Assembly: GCF_000143415.4 (NCBI RefSeq)
Contig: NW_003314263.1
Location: forward strand, 2,010,749 to 2,074,748
Origin: Selaginella moellendorffii
Taxonomy: Eukaryota > Streptophyta > Lycopodiopsida > Selaginellales > Selaginellaceae
Length of the DNA stretch: 64,000 nucleotides
Reading direction: 5' to 3'
Translations under genes and position numbers: made by a program
Shown: piece by piece, positions 8,045 to 20,170 of the stretch
Layout of the letters: every line of letters starts with the position of its first letter
How positions within the stretch are numbered: position 1 is the stretch's first letter
Notes under the pieces: generated by a model
Seen by the model: the letters and a program-made list of their open reading frames with translations, nothing else
Told to the model about the DNA's origin: nothing
The model's database searches: none

Positions 8045-10425
8045 ATGCTAGAGGTGATTGCTAACTTCATTGATGATGTTTTAATCCACTCAGAGGGGAC
8101 ATGGGAGGAGCACGTTCGTGATATTTGTAAAGTGTTAAATCGGCTACGCGACGTTGGTTTAAAGCTGAAGTGGTCGAAGTGTGTGTTTGGGTCCAAGGAC
8201 ACAATTTAACTTGGGTACCGTATTTCTCGTTAGGGTTTGCAAGTTGATCTTGACAAACTTGTGGCTATTCTAAAGTTCCCTACTCCGACGTGTGTGTATG
8301 ATGTGTAGCGCTTCTTGGGCAAGATGCAGTATCTCAATCATTTTGTTGATCATCTTTCTGATCGCATTGCACTGTTGCGAGCATTGTTGAAGTCATCAAC
8401 ATCATCTTTCATCTGGTCTCCGGATTGTGAGTGGGCATTCGTGGATCTCAAAGAGCTATTGATGACTCCTCCGGTTTTGGCATATCCTAACTACACTCGA
8501 CCTTTTATTTTGCGTGTGGATGCTTTTGATATTAGTCTTGAAAGTGTGTTGATGCAAGAGAGCTCGAGTGTGCTTGGTCAATGCCATCCCATTGTGTATA
8601 TAAGCCATACATTACAATCAACGGAGATGAACTACTCCACGATAGAGGAGTGTTTAGCAGCAGTCTGGGGTTTTGAGAAACTTCATGCATATTTACATGG
8701 TTCTCAGACATTACTTAAATGTGACTATGCTGCTGTTACTTCATTATTGAAGTGGAAAAACTATAAGCAACTAAAGAGAACGACTCGAAAGATAATCCAT
8801 GGGGTTCAAATATAAAGGGAAAGGGCCCATGAATAAGAGTGCACCCCTTTTTTCCAATCGGTTAAGGGTCTTGGGATACTTGGGGTTAAGCGTCCTTGTG
8901 TTTAAATAGTAATGGGTTGGGTGACCTTCTGGGAAGTCTAGACTTAGGAGCTTACAAGAACTTAGTTGGTCGTACTGTTCGATGGGCTTTGAAGCTTCAG
9001 ATATATGATTTTGATGTTGTTCATCGCCTAGGGAGTTCTATGGCTAATGCTAATGCCCTTTCTTGAGCACCTCTTCCTTCTCCACTCTTTTCTTATGTTG
9101 CTAACGAGCCTGTTGCTCCTGCATCTGTGGATTTTCTAGACGAGGATTTTGTGCCATCGGTGGTTGCTATACTTGACGTTCAGTGTCCACAAGGCGTAGA
9201 GCAAGATCTACCTTCTCTTGATGAGATTCACAAAGCTCAAAATATTGAGCCATGGATTTGAAGGCTTCGAGATGGGTTTGAGAATCTTGCATCACTTGCT
9301 GATGACTTGCCTTTCTGGCATTTACATTCTCAATATCGCCTTGACGACAGCCTTCTTTATTTTGTGGGGACGGATCCTGATGATCATTTACAGCTAGTGG
9401 TGCCTTGTATCTTTATTCCACGGTTTCTCCATGCCTACCATGATTCTTTTGTTCTAGGTGGGCATATGGGACATCATTGTGTAACCGAGAAGTTGCACAG
9501 GTCTTTCTATTGGCCGGAGATGCGACGTGATATTATCTGGTATGTGCATAGCTGCATTTGATGCTAAGCTCGTAATACTCCCCCTCGTGCTACAGAAGGA
9601 CAGTTAGAGTCAATTGCAATTTTCCATCTGTTTGAGTTGGTGGTATTTGATCTTATGGGACCTTTTCCACGGTCGACTACTGGCAATGAGTATATTATTA
9701 TTGCTTCTAACTACTTGACTCATTGGGTGGAAGTTGGTGCTCTTGTTAGTGCCTCTGCAACTATTGTTGGATACTTCCTCCTCAATCAAGTGGTGTTTCA
9801 GCATTCTTGTCTAGAGTGGATTCTTTCGGATAATGGTCCCGCATTTATGGCTGAGGCATTTCATGTTTTGACGTCTCAATTGGGGATATGCCACACTTTC
9901 ACGAGTGCTTATCATCCACAATCAAACAGTCTGGTGGAACAGCTCGTTCGGACATTCAAAGGGATGATTGTGAAGTATATGAACTTTCAGCATTCGAATT
10001 GGGATGGTTATTTGCCATCTCTTTGGTATGCATATGTCACAGGGATGCAAAGTTCTATTGGTGCTTCACCACATAAACTCCTATATGGTCATGATCCAAT
10101 ATTACCAACGGAGCTAGGTTTACCTTTGCAATTGCCATAAGCTACCGATGCTAGGTCATAGGATTAGTATTTGATGAGCATTCTTCCACTTGTCTGAGCT
10201 AAGTCTGCCGAACACTTAGGCCATGTATAAGTGGGACAACAATGGCACTACAACTCCCATCATCGTCCAGCTGCAGAGTACAATATAGATGATTTAGTGT
10301 TAGTCCGTTTTCCCCATCTTACGGTACATGGTTTATCTAAGGGGCTCTTTGTGCAGTGGAAAGGACCATATTGGGTGTTGCGGCAAGTTGGACCACAAGT
10401 TTATGAAGTTCAACATGATGTCTAA
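8045..10425 (+). pseudogene. pol of outer element, part 2: RT end, RNase H, integrase
   Basis: The reading resumes with the RT catalytic region (NFIDDVLIHSEG, where YIDD or a similar motif is expected; here FIDD). RNase H follows (LRVDAFDISLESVLMQ, near 8510), is broken by the 5S-like insert at about 8816-8940, and resumes at VGRTVRWALKLQIYDFDVVH near 8967. Integrase follows: an HHCC-type region near 9440-9560, then a DDE core (VVFDLMGPFP, ILSDNGPAF, SAYHPQSNSLVEQ) to about 10137. A short basic C-terminal segment (VQWKGPYWVLRQVGPQVYEV) ends near 10425. Stops near 8206, 8234, 8307, 9066 and 9259 show it is dead. Confidence 0.85.
8839..8939 (+). repeat. 5S rRNA-like segment inserted in RNase H of outer element
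   Basis: Bases 8885-8939 align without large gaps to the internal control region and 3' part of plant 5S rRNA (gttaagcgtccttg, then gggttgggtgaccttctggg followed by aagtct). I judge about three quarters of positions to match the 5S sequence I know. Just upstream, gcacccc followed by six T (8841-8853) looks like a 5S 3' end with a Pol III terminator. So two partial 5S copies may be joined. The segment interrupts RNase H. It may derive from a 5S-based SINE, a Cassandra-type TRIM or 5S rDNA. Confidence 0.6.
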
Positions 10426-10601
10426 CAGGCCGATCCTCCAGAAGTTGTGCATGTACAACAATTGAAACACTTCATACAAAGGGATCAGAAACAGTTAATA
10501 CCACCTATAGATCCGCCAATGCCTCCTCCTAATGTTCCTCCAGATCCCAACCCGTCTATATGAGAACCCTAATGGTCTTCCATTATTCCAAGAGGAAGGG
10601 A

Positions 10602-10778
10602 TGATGTAAGGGCCAAGTGTACAGCTACAATACTGTATACTAATATTAGCGTAGTGGGATTTTGGTAGCCGTTGGATTGGTTTCAATTCAGACCACTTGC
10701 TCTTGTATATAAGCTAGGGTTTTTGGGTTAATTGATATACACATTTTCTATATTCCCTTTCCATATTCCAAGCACTCA
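10602..10778 (+). repeat. 3' LTR of outer element
   Basis: A purine-rich tract (agaggaaggga, 10591-10601) precedes TGATGTAAGG, the likely LTR start. The LTR ends at actca (10778), aligned with the end of the left LTR at 166. It is short, 177 bp. Its own 5-bp target duplication cannot be checked because the left flank is outside the window. Confidence 0.75.
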
Positions 10779-13462
10779 TAGGCTGAAATTATGTTGCAAT
10801 TTATATCATTTTAGTTGCAACAAAAAATCAATATCTATCACAATACTAATCCAAATTATTAATCACCTATTTTAAAGTCTTCCAAATCCATAGCCAGTAC
10901 TACTATTTATAGAAATTTTAACATTTCTCACTTTTTATTGTACTATTGAAGTTGTAACTTTGGTAATTATAACTATATTTCTCATAAATTTTTAAAAAAG
11001 AAAGTTTTTTAATATAAATATGTATCTAATAAGTAATTTAAAGGCTAATCTATTAAAAAAGTTATATCTAAACTTAAACATCTACAATTCCAAATTTCTA
11101 AATTTAGTATTGGAAGTTTCACAAGGAAAAACTTCTTTATCCTTAATATGATTTTAATTCATTTAGTTCTCTGTATCTTTGATTTGATAGAATTTCATCA
11201 ATGGTAAGCAAGGAAAAATATTAATTTTCCAAAACAATATTGACTCTTTTAGTAAAACTATAAATAAGCAAACCATGTTATTGCTACAATTGCATAACAA
11301 GCTTTTAATTGTTTTTAGAAGAGAAATATAAGATAAATTTATTATAAATTCCAACTGGGTGTAATGAATATTCTTAGAATATTCTAATATATTCTATAAT
11401 CAAGCATAAACTTTCTCTTGCTTGTAATCAATGTTTAATACTAATTTCTATATAAAACCTCTCAAAGTTTCTCTTGGTGGATGTAGGAAAAAATATTGAG
11501 ACCTGATTTAGCCATTATACTCTGTAAAAATGGGTGAAATTTTGATATGCTCTTTAAACTTTTGGTAAAAAAAAAATATTTCTTTATTGGAATAGCCCTT
11601 TTTAAAAAGAGCAATAAAATAAATTCTTTCAGAAAGGCTAGAATAGTCTCAATTGCATTATTGATTGGAATAAAATAAGCCTCTTGCCATTATATCTACT
11701 AGTGTCATTGGGCACTAATAAGAATTGATAATTATAGAAAAGCATGCCATATTTTAACTTTTTGGATTTATGTACTTTTACTTTGTTTATCCCTATGCAT
11801 CATGGGCTACTGGTAAAATATGTCATTCATCTAGGGCATAAATGTGAAGGGTGGGGTTTAACTTTCAAATGAAAGATGATTTTCAACTTTTCTTTCAATT
11901 GAAAGAAAATAAAATAAATTTACCCATTCTTGAGAAGTGTAAATATTTTTTTTTTTTAAATCTCAAAAAAGAAAAGAAATTAAAGCATAAATGCAAGAGA
12001 AAACAAAGGTGAAATAGGAATTGTTTAAAAATTCTTCACTTATCTTGATTGGTTTGTGCTCAATAGGCACTAAGCTATAGTGAACATTACTAAGTAGGCA
12101 CTACAAATGGTTATTGCTACAACAATAATCAGTTTTTGGATGGGGTCACACATTTCTTGACCCAATTAGCTTTTTAAGAAAAAGGGCATTAATAATCTTC
12201 TTGTTCGAAAGTTTGATCATTTAACTTTAAAGGCAAAAAAAAAAAGAGTATAAGACTTTGAATCTTTGAAGTAGCATATCTGGCTTTAGAGCACTCAGTA
12301 GAGTTTTGGCTTGTGTAGGTCATCATAAAGGTATCTTAACTAGAAGATGTAATTGGCAGTGATTTCCTCTTGCCTTCTCAGACTTCTTATACATTGTAAG
12401 GTTTGGTTTTATATAGAGTTTATAGAGCTTAATGGCTCTATGGGGTGATATGATTGAATTTCTGCTTAAAATAAAAATATCTTTATGCATGATTAACTTC
12501 TTAATTTCCCATTGCTGCTGCTGGAAGGTCATCTACGATGCTAGCTTTGTTTCTAGCCTCATCTTAATGGTACAATAATTAATCCAATAATATAAATGAG
12601 ATCAGTGGCAATTAAGGGTTCACAAAATGTTCAATGATTGTTTTCTTATTTCATTTTTTTCTAGCCCTTAAAAAAGTATTAAGCACTAGAGTAGGATACA
12701 AATGAACCTTCTTTAAAGTTATAATACTTTTAAATTTTATAAACTATAAAATCCCAAGAAAAAAACAAATTTTTTGCTAAGTGTAGCATTTTTTTTCATT
12801 TGAGAAAAGAGTTTAGTAGAATTGTTAAATAGAAATAATTGTTAGCATGAGCATCAATTCCAGATACTCAATTCCACTCACTCATCTCAAGCACGCCACA
12901 GGAAGCTCCAAAATGGAAGCTGGATGCTGTTCCACAAGGCTGTGGCAGAGAGCAGGAACCTGGAGACAATCAGCACTGCAAGACGTGCCTGGGACGAGCT
13001 CAAGGCAAACTGGACACCTGAGAACGTCTCTCAAGTTTTAGAATGTTCTCAGTCGGAGGTAGATTTTCCAATATTTGGCTCTTTACCGTTGTCTTTTTTT
13101 CAAGGACGACCAAAGTTTGACCCTCCTTGACCGTAAATTGTGATTATGCTTGACCAGCATTCGATGGCCTGGTCTTCAACACGTGATCAAGCTCGAATTA
13201 CAGTTGGCTGATGAACGCTATTTGGATTAATGAATAGAATGTTTGGCAGCTGGGCAAAGGGGATACAAGGTGACTAGAAATGCACGATTTAAACTTTTGC
13301 GTGGTTGGAAAGATCACACTAGACCTTCAAATGGCGGTTCTCCACTCTCCTTGGAATTTGGATCTGACAATGTATATATTGCTGGGACAACCAAGATTTC
13401 TCCGATCTATATGGGAGAGACGCAAGTCTAGCCAGCATTGAGTAGAATTTATTTTGTGGTGA
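10779..13462. other. AT-rich intergenic region, no gene recognised
   Basis: This stretch of about 2.7 kb is AT-rich with many short A and T runs. I find no open frame with recognisable similarity and no RNA gene. Near 12900-13035 a short GC-richer piece reads AVAESRNLETISTARRAWDE in one frame, which could be a remnant of a copia-type gag or a host gene. It is too short to name. The segment 13060-13460 is the 3' flank of the P450 relic. Confidence 0.6.
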
Positions 13463-14977
13463 CTAAAGATGTGATGTCTGATTGATGTAGACATCCTTTG
13501 GGAACCTTGGACTTGCCATGGCTTACAATGGGATCTTGAGCTGAATAGCACTGCGAAAAACATCTTCCATGGACGGCGTACAAAGCTCCAGTCGAATCCA
13601 TGGATAAGATTCGCCACGAGAAGCTCCACTGCTCGCAATCCCATGGCCATTCCTGGACACTTTCTATGGCCGGATCCAAACGGGAGGAGCTCAAAGTTTT
13701 GGCCTTTGACGTCGATGGGAATTGTGTGGGATTCTCCCATACTGCCGGATCCATTCCAATCGCCCATGAATTCACCAGGAGAGTGGTCCCTTTTGGAACG
13801 TGAAAGCCGCCAACGTTGGATGCTTGGCTTGAGATGTGCGGCATAATTATGGCACCCGGAGGATAGCGTCTCAATGTCTCCTTGAGCACGAGCTGGAGAT
13901 ATTCGAGCTTTGGGAGGTCCGACTCTTGCACTATCCGAGTATTGCCCACAACCCTGTCGAGCTCCTCGCGGAGCTTGGCCATGACTCGAGGATCGTGCAT
14001 CAATACAGCTATGAGCCACTCACTTGCAGTGCTGGTGGTATCAGTTCCACCAATTAACATCTCCTGCATTTGTCATAGAAATACCTGTTAGCAGCAATAT
14101 GGAAAAGTTTTGCACGGGTTACCATGAGGTTTGCCTTCACATATGTCTCCCCTTGTGTCCCTGCTCCAAAGAAGTCAAGCATGATATCAAGGAAGTCCTT
14201 GCATTTCCGTGTTGTCTCCTTGTGCTCGTCAACGATCTTTTGCAAGAACTTGTCTTGCTTGGCATGTTCGCTTGTACCGAGGGATCTGCCAGTCCAGCCA
14301 TCTCAGGTACCAGGGCACCAAGTTGCTAAGACAGGGATTGATGGTCAGCTCAAGAACATTGTCATTGAGCTCCTTGAATTCCATGGCATCGGCATCCACG
14401 TTTTCGTCACCAAAGTACCTCTTGCTCATCACAATTCGTGATGTGATGTTGAAGGCGAAAACACTGGCCACTTTTCTCACCTCCACAGGCTTGTCATTGC
14501 CATGAGCCTTCAAAATCCCCTCCAACGCACGCGAGAGCTCCTCCCTTCTGACCAAGAGAAAGAGTCGATACGCTGGGCCGTGAAGAGCTCCGTTGTACAC
14601 AGCTTGCGGGTGTTTCGCCATAGCTTTCCATGGGGACTACTTACAAGTCCAACAGAGCTATAACTGAAATACTCGCCGAAAACCATGTACGGCCTGGAAG
14701 CAAAATTTAGATCATGTGTGGTGAACACCTCCTTGGCAAGCTCTGGGCTGGAGATCACCACAGTTGGGATCATTCCCAGCCTCAAGGAAATAATAGGACC
14801 ATACTTGTTGGCCATGCGTTGCAATGCTTTGTGCGGGGGCATTCCCGCTAGCAAGTGTAAGTGGCCAATCAGGGGCAATCCCCATGGACTTGGTGGAAGA
14901 TTTGAACGAGCTTTCAAGAGCCACAAGCCCCAGAGAGCGATGAAAATTGCAAAGCTGACAGCAAGTGCTAGATCCAT
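13463..14977 (-). pseudogene. Cytochrome P450 (A-type, microsomal), multiply frameshifted
   Basis: The start at 14977 gives a normal ER anchor (MDLALAVSFAIFIALWGLWL) and a proline hinge (LPPSPWGLPLIGHLHLL). The I-helix oxygen-binding motif (GGTDTTST), the K-helix ([13 protein letters not shown]) and the heme-binding loop ([11 protein letters not shown], Cys ligand present) are all visible. One 59-bp intron (14064-14122) sits before the I-helix, a classic phase-0 position. The frame shifts near 14560, near 14245, after NPTQF near 13720, and again near 13560 before a TAA in the last exon. Four frame breaks and a stop in the C-terminal strand make an active enzyme unlikely. Plant A-type P450s oxidise small metabolites. 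The substrate cannot be told. Confidence 0.9.
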
Positions 14978-15689
14978 TCGTGTGGTGTTTGGCCGATTAA
15001 GGCGACTGCTCTTATAGGAGAACTTCATCTGACATCAGGCAAGGCTCTTGTTTCGAAAAATTTCAAACTGTGAAAGCATCCGACCAAACCAAACGGCAAA
15101 GTCTTGCTGCTTGCATTGACCAAGCAATATGAAAGGACGGGTGCAAATGCATCCTGACTCGAGCTGGCACACATGCAGTGACTTGGTGGATGCCAGACGC
15201 CATCGCAAACCAGATTTCTGTCAGCCATTTCTACCATGCAGAGTCCTTCCAAGATCTCTGTGTGGTTCATGAGCTTTTGTGAGCAACCTAGACCAGTGTT
15301 TGACAAACCCTTTCACCTTCCAAAGCAAAAATCTTCCTTGGAGTTTAACTTCCAAGTATTTTTCAAAATTCTCAGGATTAAATCTTCTAATCAAAATTTT
15401 CTTAGGTAAAAATCCTTTTATTAATTAAAAAAAGGTTAAATAAGCTTACAATTGCAAGAAAATTTGTCATAGTTCCAGTGGTCCATGACTTCATCAAAGT
15501 TAAACTTCTGAATTTTAGGACTTTCAGTTGAAATCCTTATGAGAGCATCAACTGTTTCAGTACTCATGTGATTTCTGTATTTCTTCTTGATCAAGTTTAT
15601 TCTACTGCACAACTTGCAATGCTAACACACTACACCATCCCAATTTCACCAACTCAAAGTAAATTTGGAAAGCTCTTTACCCAACTTGC

Positions 15690-17512
15690 TTGACTATGTA
15701 TGATGCTCCACATATCAATAAAATTCCATCTTTTCCATTCCTACAAGGCAAGTCAAATACTTTTCCATGAAGGCTAAAGGATCCACAATGCCTTTAACAA
15801 GAATTCCATCCACCTCTAAATGCTTTCATAAAATTCTACAAGCTCCCTTGCCTCTTTAATCCCAAATTGTTTGTTTTCCTTGACAAAGATTGGCAAATTA
15901 ACTAGAGTTAAAACCTACATCTTGGAGAGTATCTCTGTATCTTGCAGTTGTTTAATAGCTGAAATGAGAGTAGAAGTAAAGGAGATTTAAAACTGCATAG
16001 CTTCTTGAAAATCACTTCCATCTTCTGACCAGATCAACTATATAGTTTTGTAAGCATTTTTTTTAACTAAAACTCTCAAAGCATGAAGGAAGCCATCCTT
16101 ACTACCACTATCAAGGATGCATGTATTCATGGGATTATTGTTCAAATCAATCTCATCATTAATGTAATACTGGTTTAGCTTTATAATAGTCTATCAGCAC
16201 AAGGGTCCAACCATGGTGATGTTGATTAACTTCTCTTGGAATTTCTGATTGAGACTACTCATCACCTGTATAATATCAGCCAAAAAATCCAAAACATACA
16301 TGTTCTTGAGAGTTTTTAGCTTGTTGTAAAGTTGTAACTTGCCACTTTGTTTGAAAAGCTTAGCTATTGATTCCAAATATTTGCAAAGCTTAGAGAAAGC
16401 CCTTCCACAACTTAGCCACCTTGTATTTTGTATGTGCTACAGTTTAAGTTTGATATGATCATGTTCCATCTCAATTTTCATCAGTTTAGTCAACCTTTTT
16501 GAGCTTTTGCCGAAGTAAATTACTACCTTGTTTACTAATTTATCAATTTTCGTGCATTGTGGAGCACATTCTCCATTCTTGTAAGCATCTTCCATATATA
16601 AATTGGCTCAATGTGCTATATAGTGAACACTGCTTAAGAAAAGAAAATTAAATTGAATCATAAGTAAACTAATAAATTCAATTTAAGGAATACCATTCAT
16701 CCACCATCAATCCAAAATAAGGACTTTCCCTGACTTTTTGTAAGATATTTTAACTATAACCAAGCATATGAACCATGTTAGAATTAAATTAACATAGTCT
16801 CTTTAGAGTCTTTAAATTAACATAGTCTCTTAAATTAACATAGTCTCTTTAGAGTCTTTAAATTAACATAGTCTCTTTAGAGTCTTTAAATTAACATAGT
16901 CTCTTAAATTAACATAGTCTCTAAACATACCTCATAAATAGAAATTATCAGTTGTGAACAATCTTTGTCACTATCGTAATATCTTGGAATGTTTATCCCG
17001 TTAAATCAATGAAGTTCAATTAGCTCTAGAAAACAAGTAATAGAGGAAATCCTTTTGCAATATAATAAGCATAACGAAATAACATAAGCACCCCTTATTT
17101 AGTATGGTGTAGATGTTTAGTTGTAACTTTTGAAATTGATTGTTGCTTCCTACGGCGCACCTCCTTAACAAATACAGACTCTTTATGATCTTTAGAGCTA
17201 ACATGACTACATAAGGCACTCTTTCAAAAATTACTACTACCCTATTTACCAAAAATATTCTTAGTCCATGGATTTGCCTTGTAAATTTTGCAAAACATTG
17301 TGCTTTCAATTGCATCAAACTCTACTCTACTCCCAATGCTCCTTAAAATGCCTTGATAGTACATTATCATCCAGTTCCTCAATATCATCCTCAATCTCTA
17401 TTTGCGTGGTAGCCTTAAAAAAACTTAGAATTGATTGCTTCCTAGAAGCAAGATTAATAACTATGGGATGCTTCTTTTTACCTAGAGGTAGTTTTGGCAT
17501 TCTACCATGTTA
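15690..17512 (-). mobile_element. hAT-like transposase relic (TTF/BED zinc finger type)
   Basis: On the minus strand, from a possible start at about 17510 (MPKLPLGKKKHPIVIN), there is a KQSILSFFK motif, then a TTF/BED-like finger in pieces (MFCKIYKANPWTKNIFGK, then KSALCSHVSSKDHKESV), then a segment like AYYIAKGFPLLL. A later piece near 16200-16376 (LKTLKNMYVLDFLADIIQVM) resembles the catalytic-core region of ZNF862/DUF4371-type hAT-derived proteins. Many stops and an internal tandem repeat show it is dead. No terminal inverted repeats or 8-bp duplication could be fixed by eye, so the borders are approximate. Confidence 0.6.
16785..16922. repeat. Tandem repeat of taaattaacatagtctct with a 10-bp spacer variant
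   Basis: Two unit lengths alternate: a 17-bp form (ttaaattaacatagtctc) and a 27-bp form that adds tttagagtct. At least six copies are nearly identical, so the expansion is recent compared with the decayed transposase around it. Confidence 0.9.
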
Positions 17513-18184
17513 ACCTAAGCAGCATGACCAAGTTGGCTCTTAACTAGTATGTTTAACACTAAATTAAATGTATTTATAATTAATTAATTAATATGGGTTA
17601 ACAAAAAAATCCTTTTCTTATTAAAATACCCAACATCTTGATACATGATTTTTTTCCTGGGCCATAGATTCTCCATGGTTTGATCTGCCCGGGAGTTTTT
17701 GAAAAGTTCCAGGTTTTTATATGGGAGGATGAGGTGTTTGTCAACTGCTGACCAAGACCATCTTACATTTCCTTTTCAATGTAGATAGGCAAAGGCCGGT
17801 GCTATGGTTGCCATGTGGAAGACTTTGTTTGTCTATTTCTATGGTGTCCTCTGAGTCTTTTGCAGAGTACATTGCAAAGCTGTGTCGGCGTCTATCTCAC
17901 AGTCGAGAGCATGGTTGATGAAACACTTGTTTTGTTTCAGAAACGTTTACTTCTTGGCCACGAGGACTCGTAAGATCAAGACGGAGCGTTACGTGCTCCA
18001 GTTTGGTAAAACAAGCCATATAAAGCTAAAGGCAAAGTCAAATCAAACCGTGATATACTTTTTTTTCTGGACTAGAATGTTTCTTTGCTTCTGGAAGATC
18101 AACCTGGAAGCTACCACATCTCTTCTTCTACAAAAGAAATAATATTTACCTCCTCAATTATCCGGGAGACCTACAAGCACGAGT
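17513..18184. other. Upstream region of the dirigent gene
   Basis: This is AT-rich DNA between the hAT relic and the dirigent start. It has a palindromic taattaattaat run near 17580. I see no coding region. A clear TATA box could not be chosen among the many AT-rich stretches. Confidence 0.5.
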
Positions 18185-18733
18185 ATGGCTAAACTCATCC
18201 AGATCCTTGTAGTGGTAGTTTTCTTTGCAGCAAGTTCTTGCGCGGCAACGGATTCTAGCAGGCACTTTGCAAAGTGCACTGAAGTTATCAGCTTCTACCT
18301 CCAAGATCTCTTCTTCCCAACGCCCGGGGTGAATGTCACCACGGCAATTGTTCTTCCAGGCACGAACAACGCCACCATGTTTGGAATGGTGGCCATCATC
18401 GATGACAAGCTGACAGAAGGCCCCTCGATCGACTCCAAGCTCGTGGGAAGAGCCAAAGGAATATTAGCATTCGATTCTATCAGCAACATCAGCCTCCTGG
18501 CAAGCATCACCCTGGAGCTCGAGGGGCGAGATGGGAACATCAATCTACTGGGTCAGAACCGCGCTCTGGATCCGCAGAGGGAGATTTCAATCGTGGGAGG
18601 AAGTGGAGAATTTAGATTTGTTCAAGGATTTGCAACATTGAGAACACATTCTCTCGAGCCTTACGGCGCCAAGATCTTTTGGCAGTTGCATGTGATCAAA
18701 CTGTGGGACTGCTTGTTCAACTCCCAGGTGTAG
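18185..18733 (+). CDS. Dirigent family protein
   Basis: A single-exon 182-residue protein. Dirigent proteins are secreted and direct stereoselective coupling of phenoxy radicals, as in lignan formation, in the apoplast. The sequence has an N-terminal signal peptide (MAKLIQILVVVVFFAASSCA), then the family's first strand (ISFYLQDLFF), a TEGPSIDSKLVGRAKG segment and the C-terminal ISIVGGSGEFRFVQGFA motif. The length is normal for the family (180-190). Two N-x-S/T sites near residue 50-65 (NVT, NAT) could be glycosylated. It is the only intact gene in the 10.8-25.8 kb repeat-rich zone. The start is the first ATG and gives the signal peptide. The reaction partner cannot be inferred. Confidence 0.93.
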   Translation: MAKLIQILVVVVFFAASSCAATDSSRHFAKCTEVISFYLQDLFFPTPGVNVTTAIVLPGTNNATMFGMVAIIDDKLTEGPSIDSKLVGRAKGILAFDSISNISLLASITLELEGRDGNINLLGQNRALDPQREISIVGGSGEFRFVQGFATLRTHSLEPYGAKIFWQLHVIKLWDCLFNSQV

Positions 18734-20170
18734 AACCGAGATTTCCTGTCCTAAGAAGAATAAAAAGAGCACCATATGATTCTGCTTTGATAATTAACGT
18801 AACATCCTTTCGCTGGTGAACCATATTTGCTTATCTATTTTTGAATTAATGACAAGCCGGGCCTTCGGATCTCACCCATTGGCCAAAACTAACATCGGGA
18901 AATTTTTTCCCACTGGGCTTGGGATCCAATGGCCAGCAAGCCTCCCCTATTGTAGATGATCACAACCGTTGGATTAGATTCATATTCAAACAAATATTCT
19001 AATACGAATATACTACGAATAAAATCTGATTGAGTTATAAAAGCCGGGGATTGCATGTGTAGAGATTGTTGGCGCCCTAGGGAATGAGAGCGTCCCCTTT
19101 AGGGAACTGGACGCGTTGGCCTGCTTGCTCGCCTTCCCTGGTTTTGATCAAGTATCTTATAATCCAGTTTATGTGCTGTACTCAGACGTGAATCTAGGGC
19201 GTTGACCCAGCCCGCACTCCTTGACCATGTGACTTTTCCTTGTTCTTCTTGTAAATATGTCAAGGAGTGCTGCAAACAATACCCGGAAGGCCGGTTGCTT
19301 GCGACTGGCACAACAATTGTATTGTCTAGTTCTCACTGTCTCCGAATGCCACCGTCACACTGGCGTACTAAACACACATGCCAAGTCTTTTCTGCTGTAT
19401 CCACATGCTATAAGATTTCAGATTTAGGGTAACAATAGTTTACCATAGACCTGGCAAGACCTAGACAGTCGCGCAAATGGAGCCTCAGTTGTACAGTGTT
19501 CACGTTGACATCACGAAATCAGCGGCGATCATGTGAACCGCCGCTGATGCAACGAAGGACGTCAATGATTTGGCACGATATATTTTACGGCCTCGTTCAG
19601 AAATTCATCACCCGAATGCAGAGAAAAGCCCTAGAGATTCGCCTTCTTGATTCGATGCTGAATTCAACGCGGTCCCGATGTGGTTTCTTGGGAAACAACT
19701 TCGCGAGATCCGGCCCAGTTTTGTCCAATTCGGGTTTGGGCAGATGTTATTTTCCTTTAAATCTCAGCTAACAAAAACCTCTCTAATTCCATACTGGAGC
19801 TGAGCCTAGCCGCCATCACAGCCAGAACTGTAAGATCCACCCACACTCAACAACAATTGATGGCAGAGCTGGTCCAGTACGAGAAATTGCTGGTTGGTCG
19901 TGATGGCCAGGTTACCAGCGTTGTGATGGCGACTCAAGCATGCCGTTCAGTCTTTGATTGCCTGGGTTCCAAGAAGCAATCGTGACCTTGAGAGGGTGGT
20001 GGTGCAAAGGCGAGAAAGCTGAGCGTGGTGAGTGGCGCGAATTCAACTAGTGGCACTTGTCACAAGAAGGCATAGTTGCAGCTACGTTCAAACATTTAAA
20101 ACGTTTTTTTCAGGACAATCAAATGTTTACATGGTAAAGCCTAAAATGATTAAGAAAACACTAATATTTA
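18734..20170. other. Intergenic region, no gene recognised
   Basis: Short open frames exist on both strands but none resembles a known protein or shows coding character. A motif at 19419-19434 (tttcagatttagggta) resembles one at 21905-21918 next to a copia primer-binding site, so some copia leader or LTR remnant may lie here. Confidence 0.45.

Larger units (their letters stand above)
1..10778 (+). mobile_element. Outer Ty3/gypsy LTR retrotransposon, degenerate and interrupted
   Basis: The left edge (1-166) matches the end of the repeat at 10602-10778, so these are the two LTRs and the element starts left of the window. Between them, plus-strand fragments occur in gypsy order: gag with a zinc knuckle, protease, reverse transcriptase, RNase H, integrase HHCC and DDE core. 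Every coding segment carries frameshifts or stops. A second retrotransposon (2453-8039) interrupts the reverse transcriptase, and a short 5S-rRNA-like segment interrupts RNase H near 8.85 kb. I see no chromodomain after the integrase. The element must be older than the insertion it carries. Confidence 0.92.

Noticed and set aside
8839-8939. Functional 5S rRNA gene
   Set aside because: It has only partial similarity, with many changes in the internal promoter, and the 5' part is missing. It is an insert in a dead retroelement.
12847-13041. Possible small gene near 12.9 kb
   Set aside because: Two overlapping frames look only weakly protein-like, there is no start context or family match, and it lies in AT-rich repeat DNA. 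It is too short to support.
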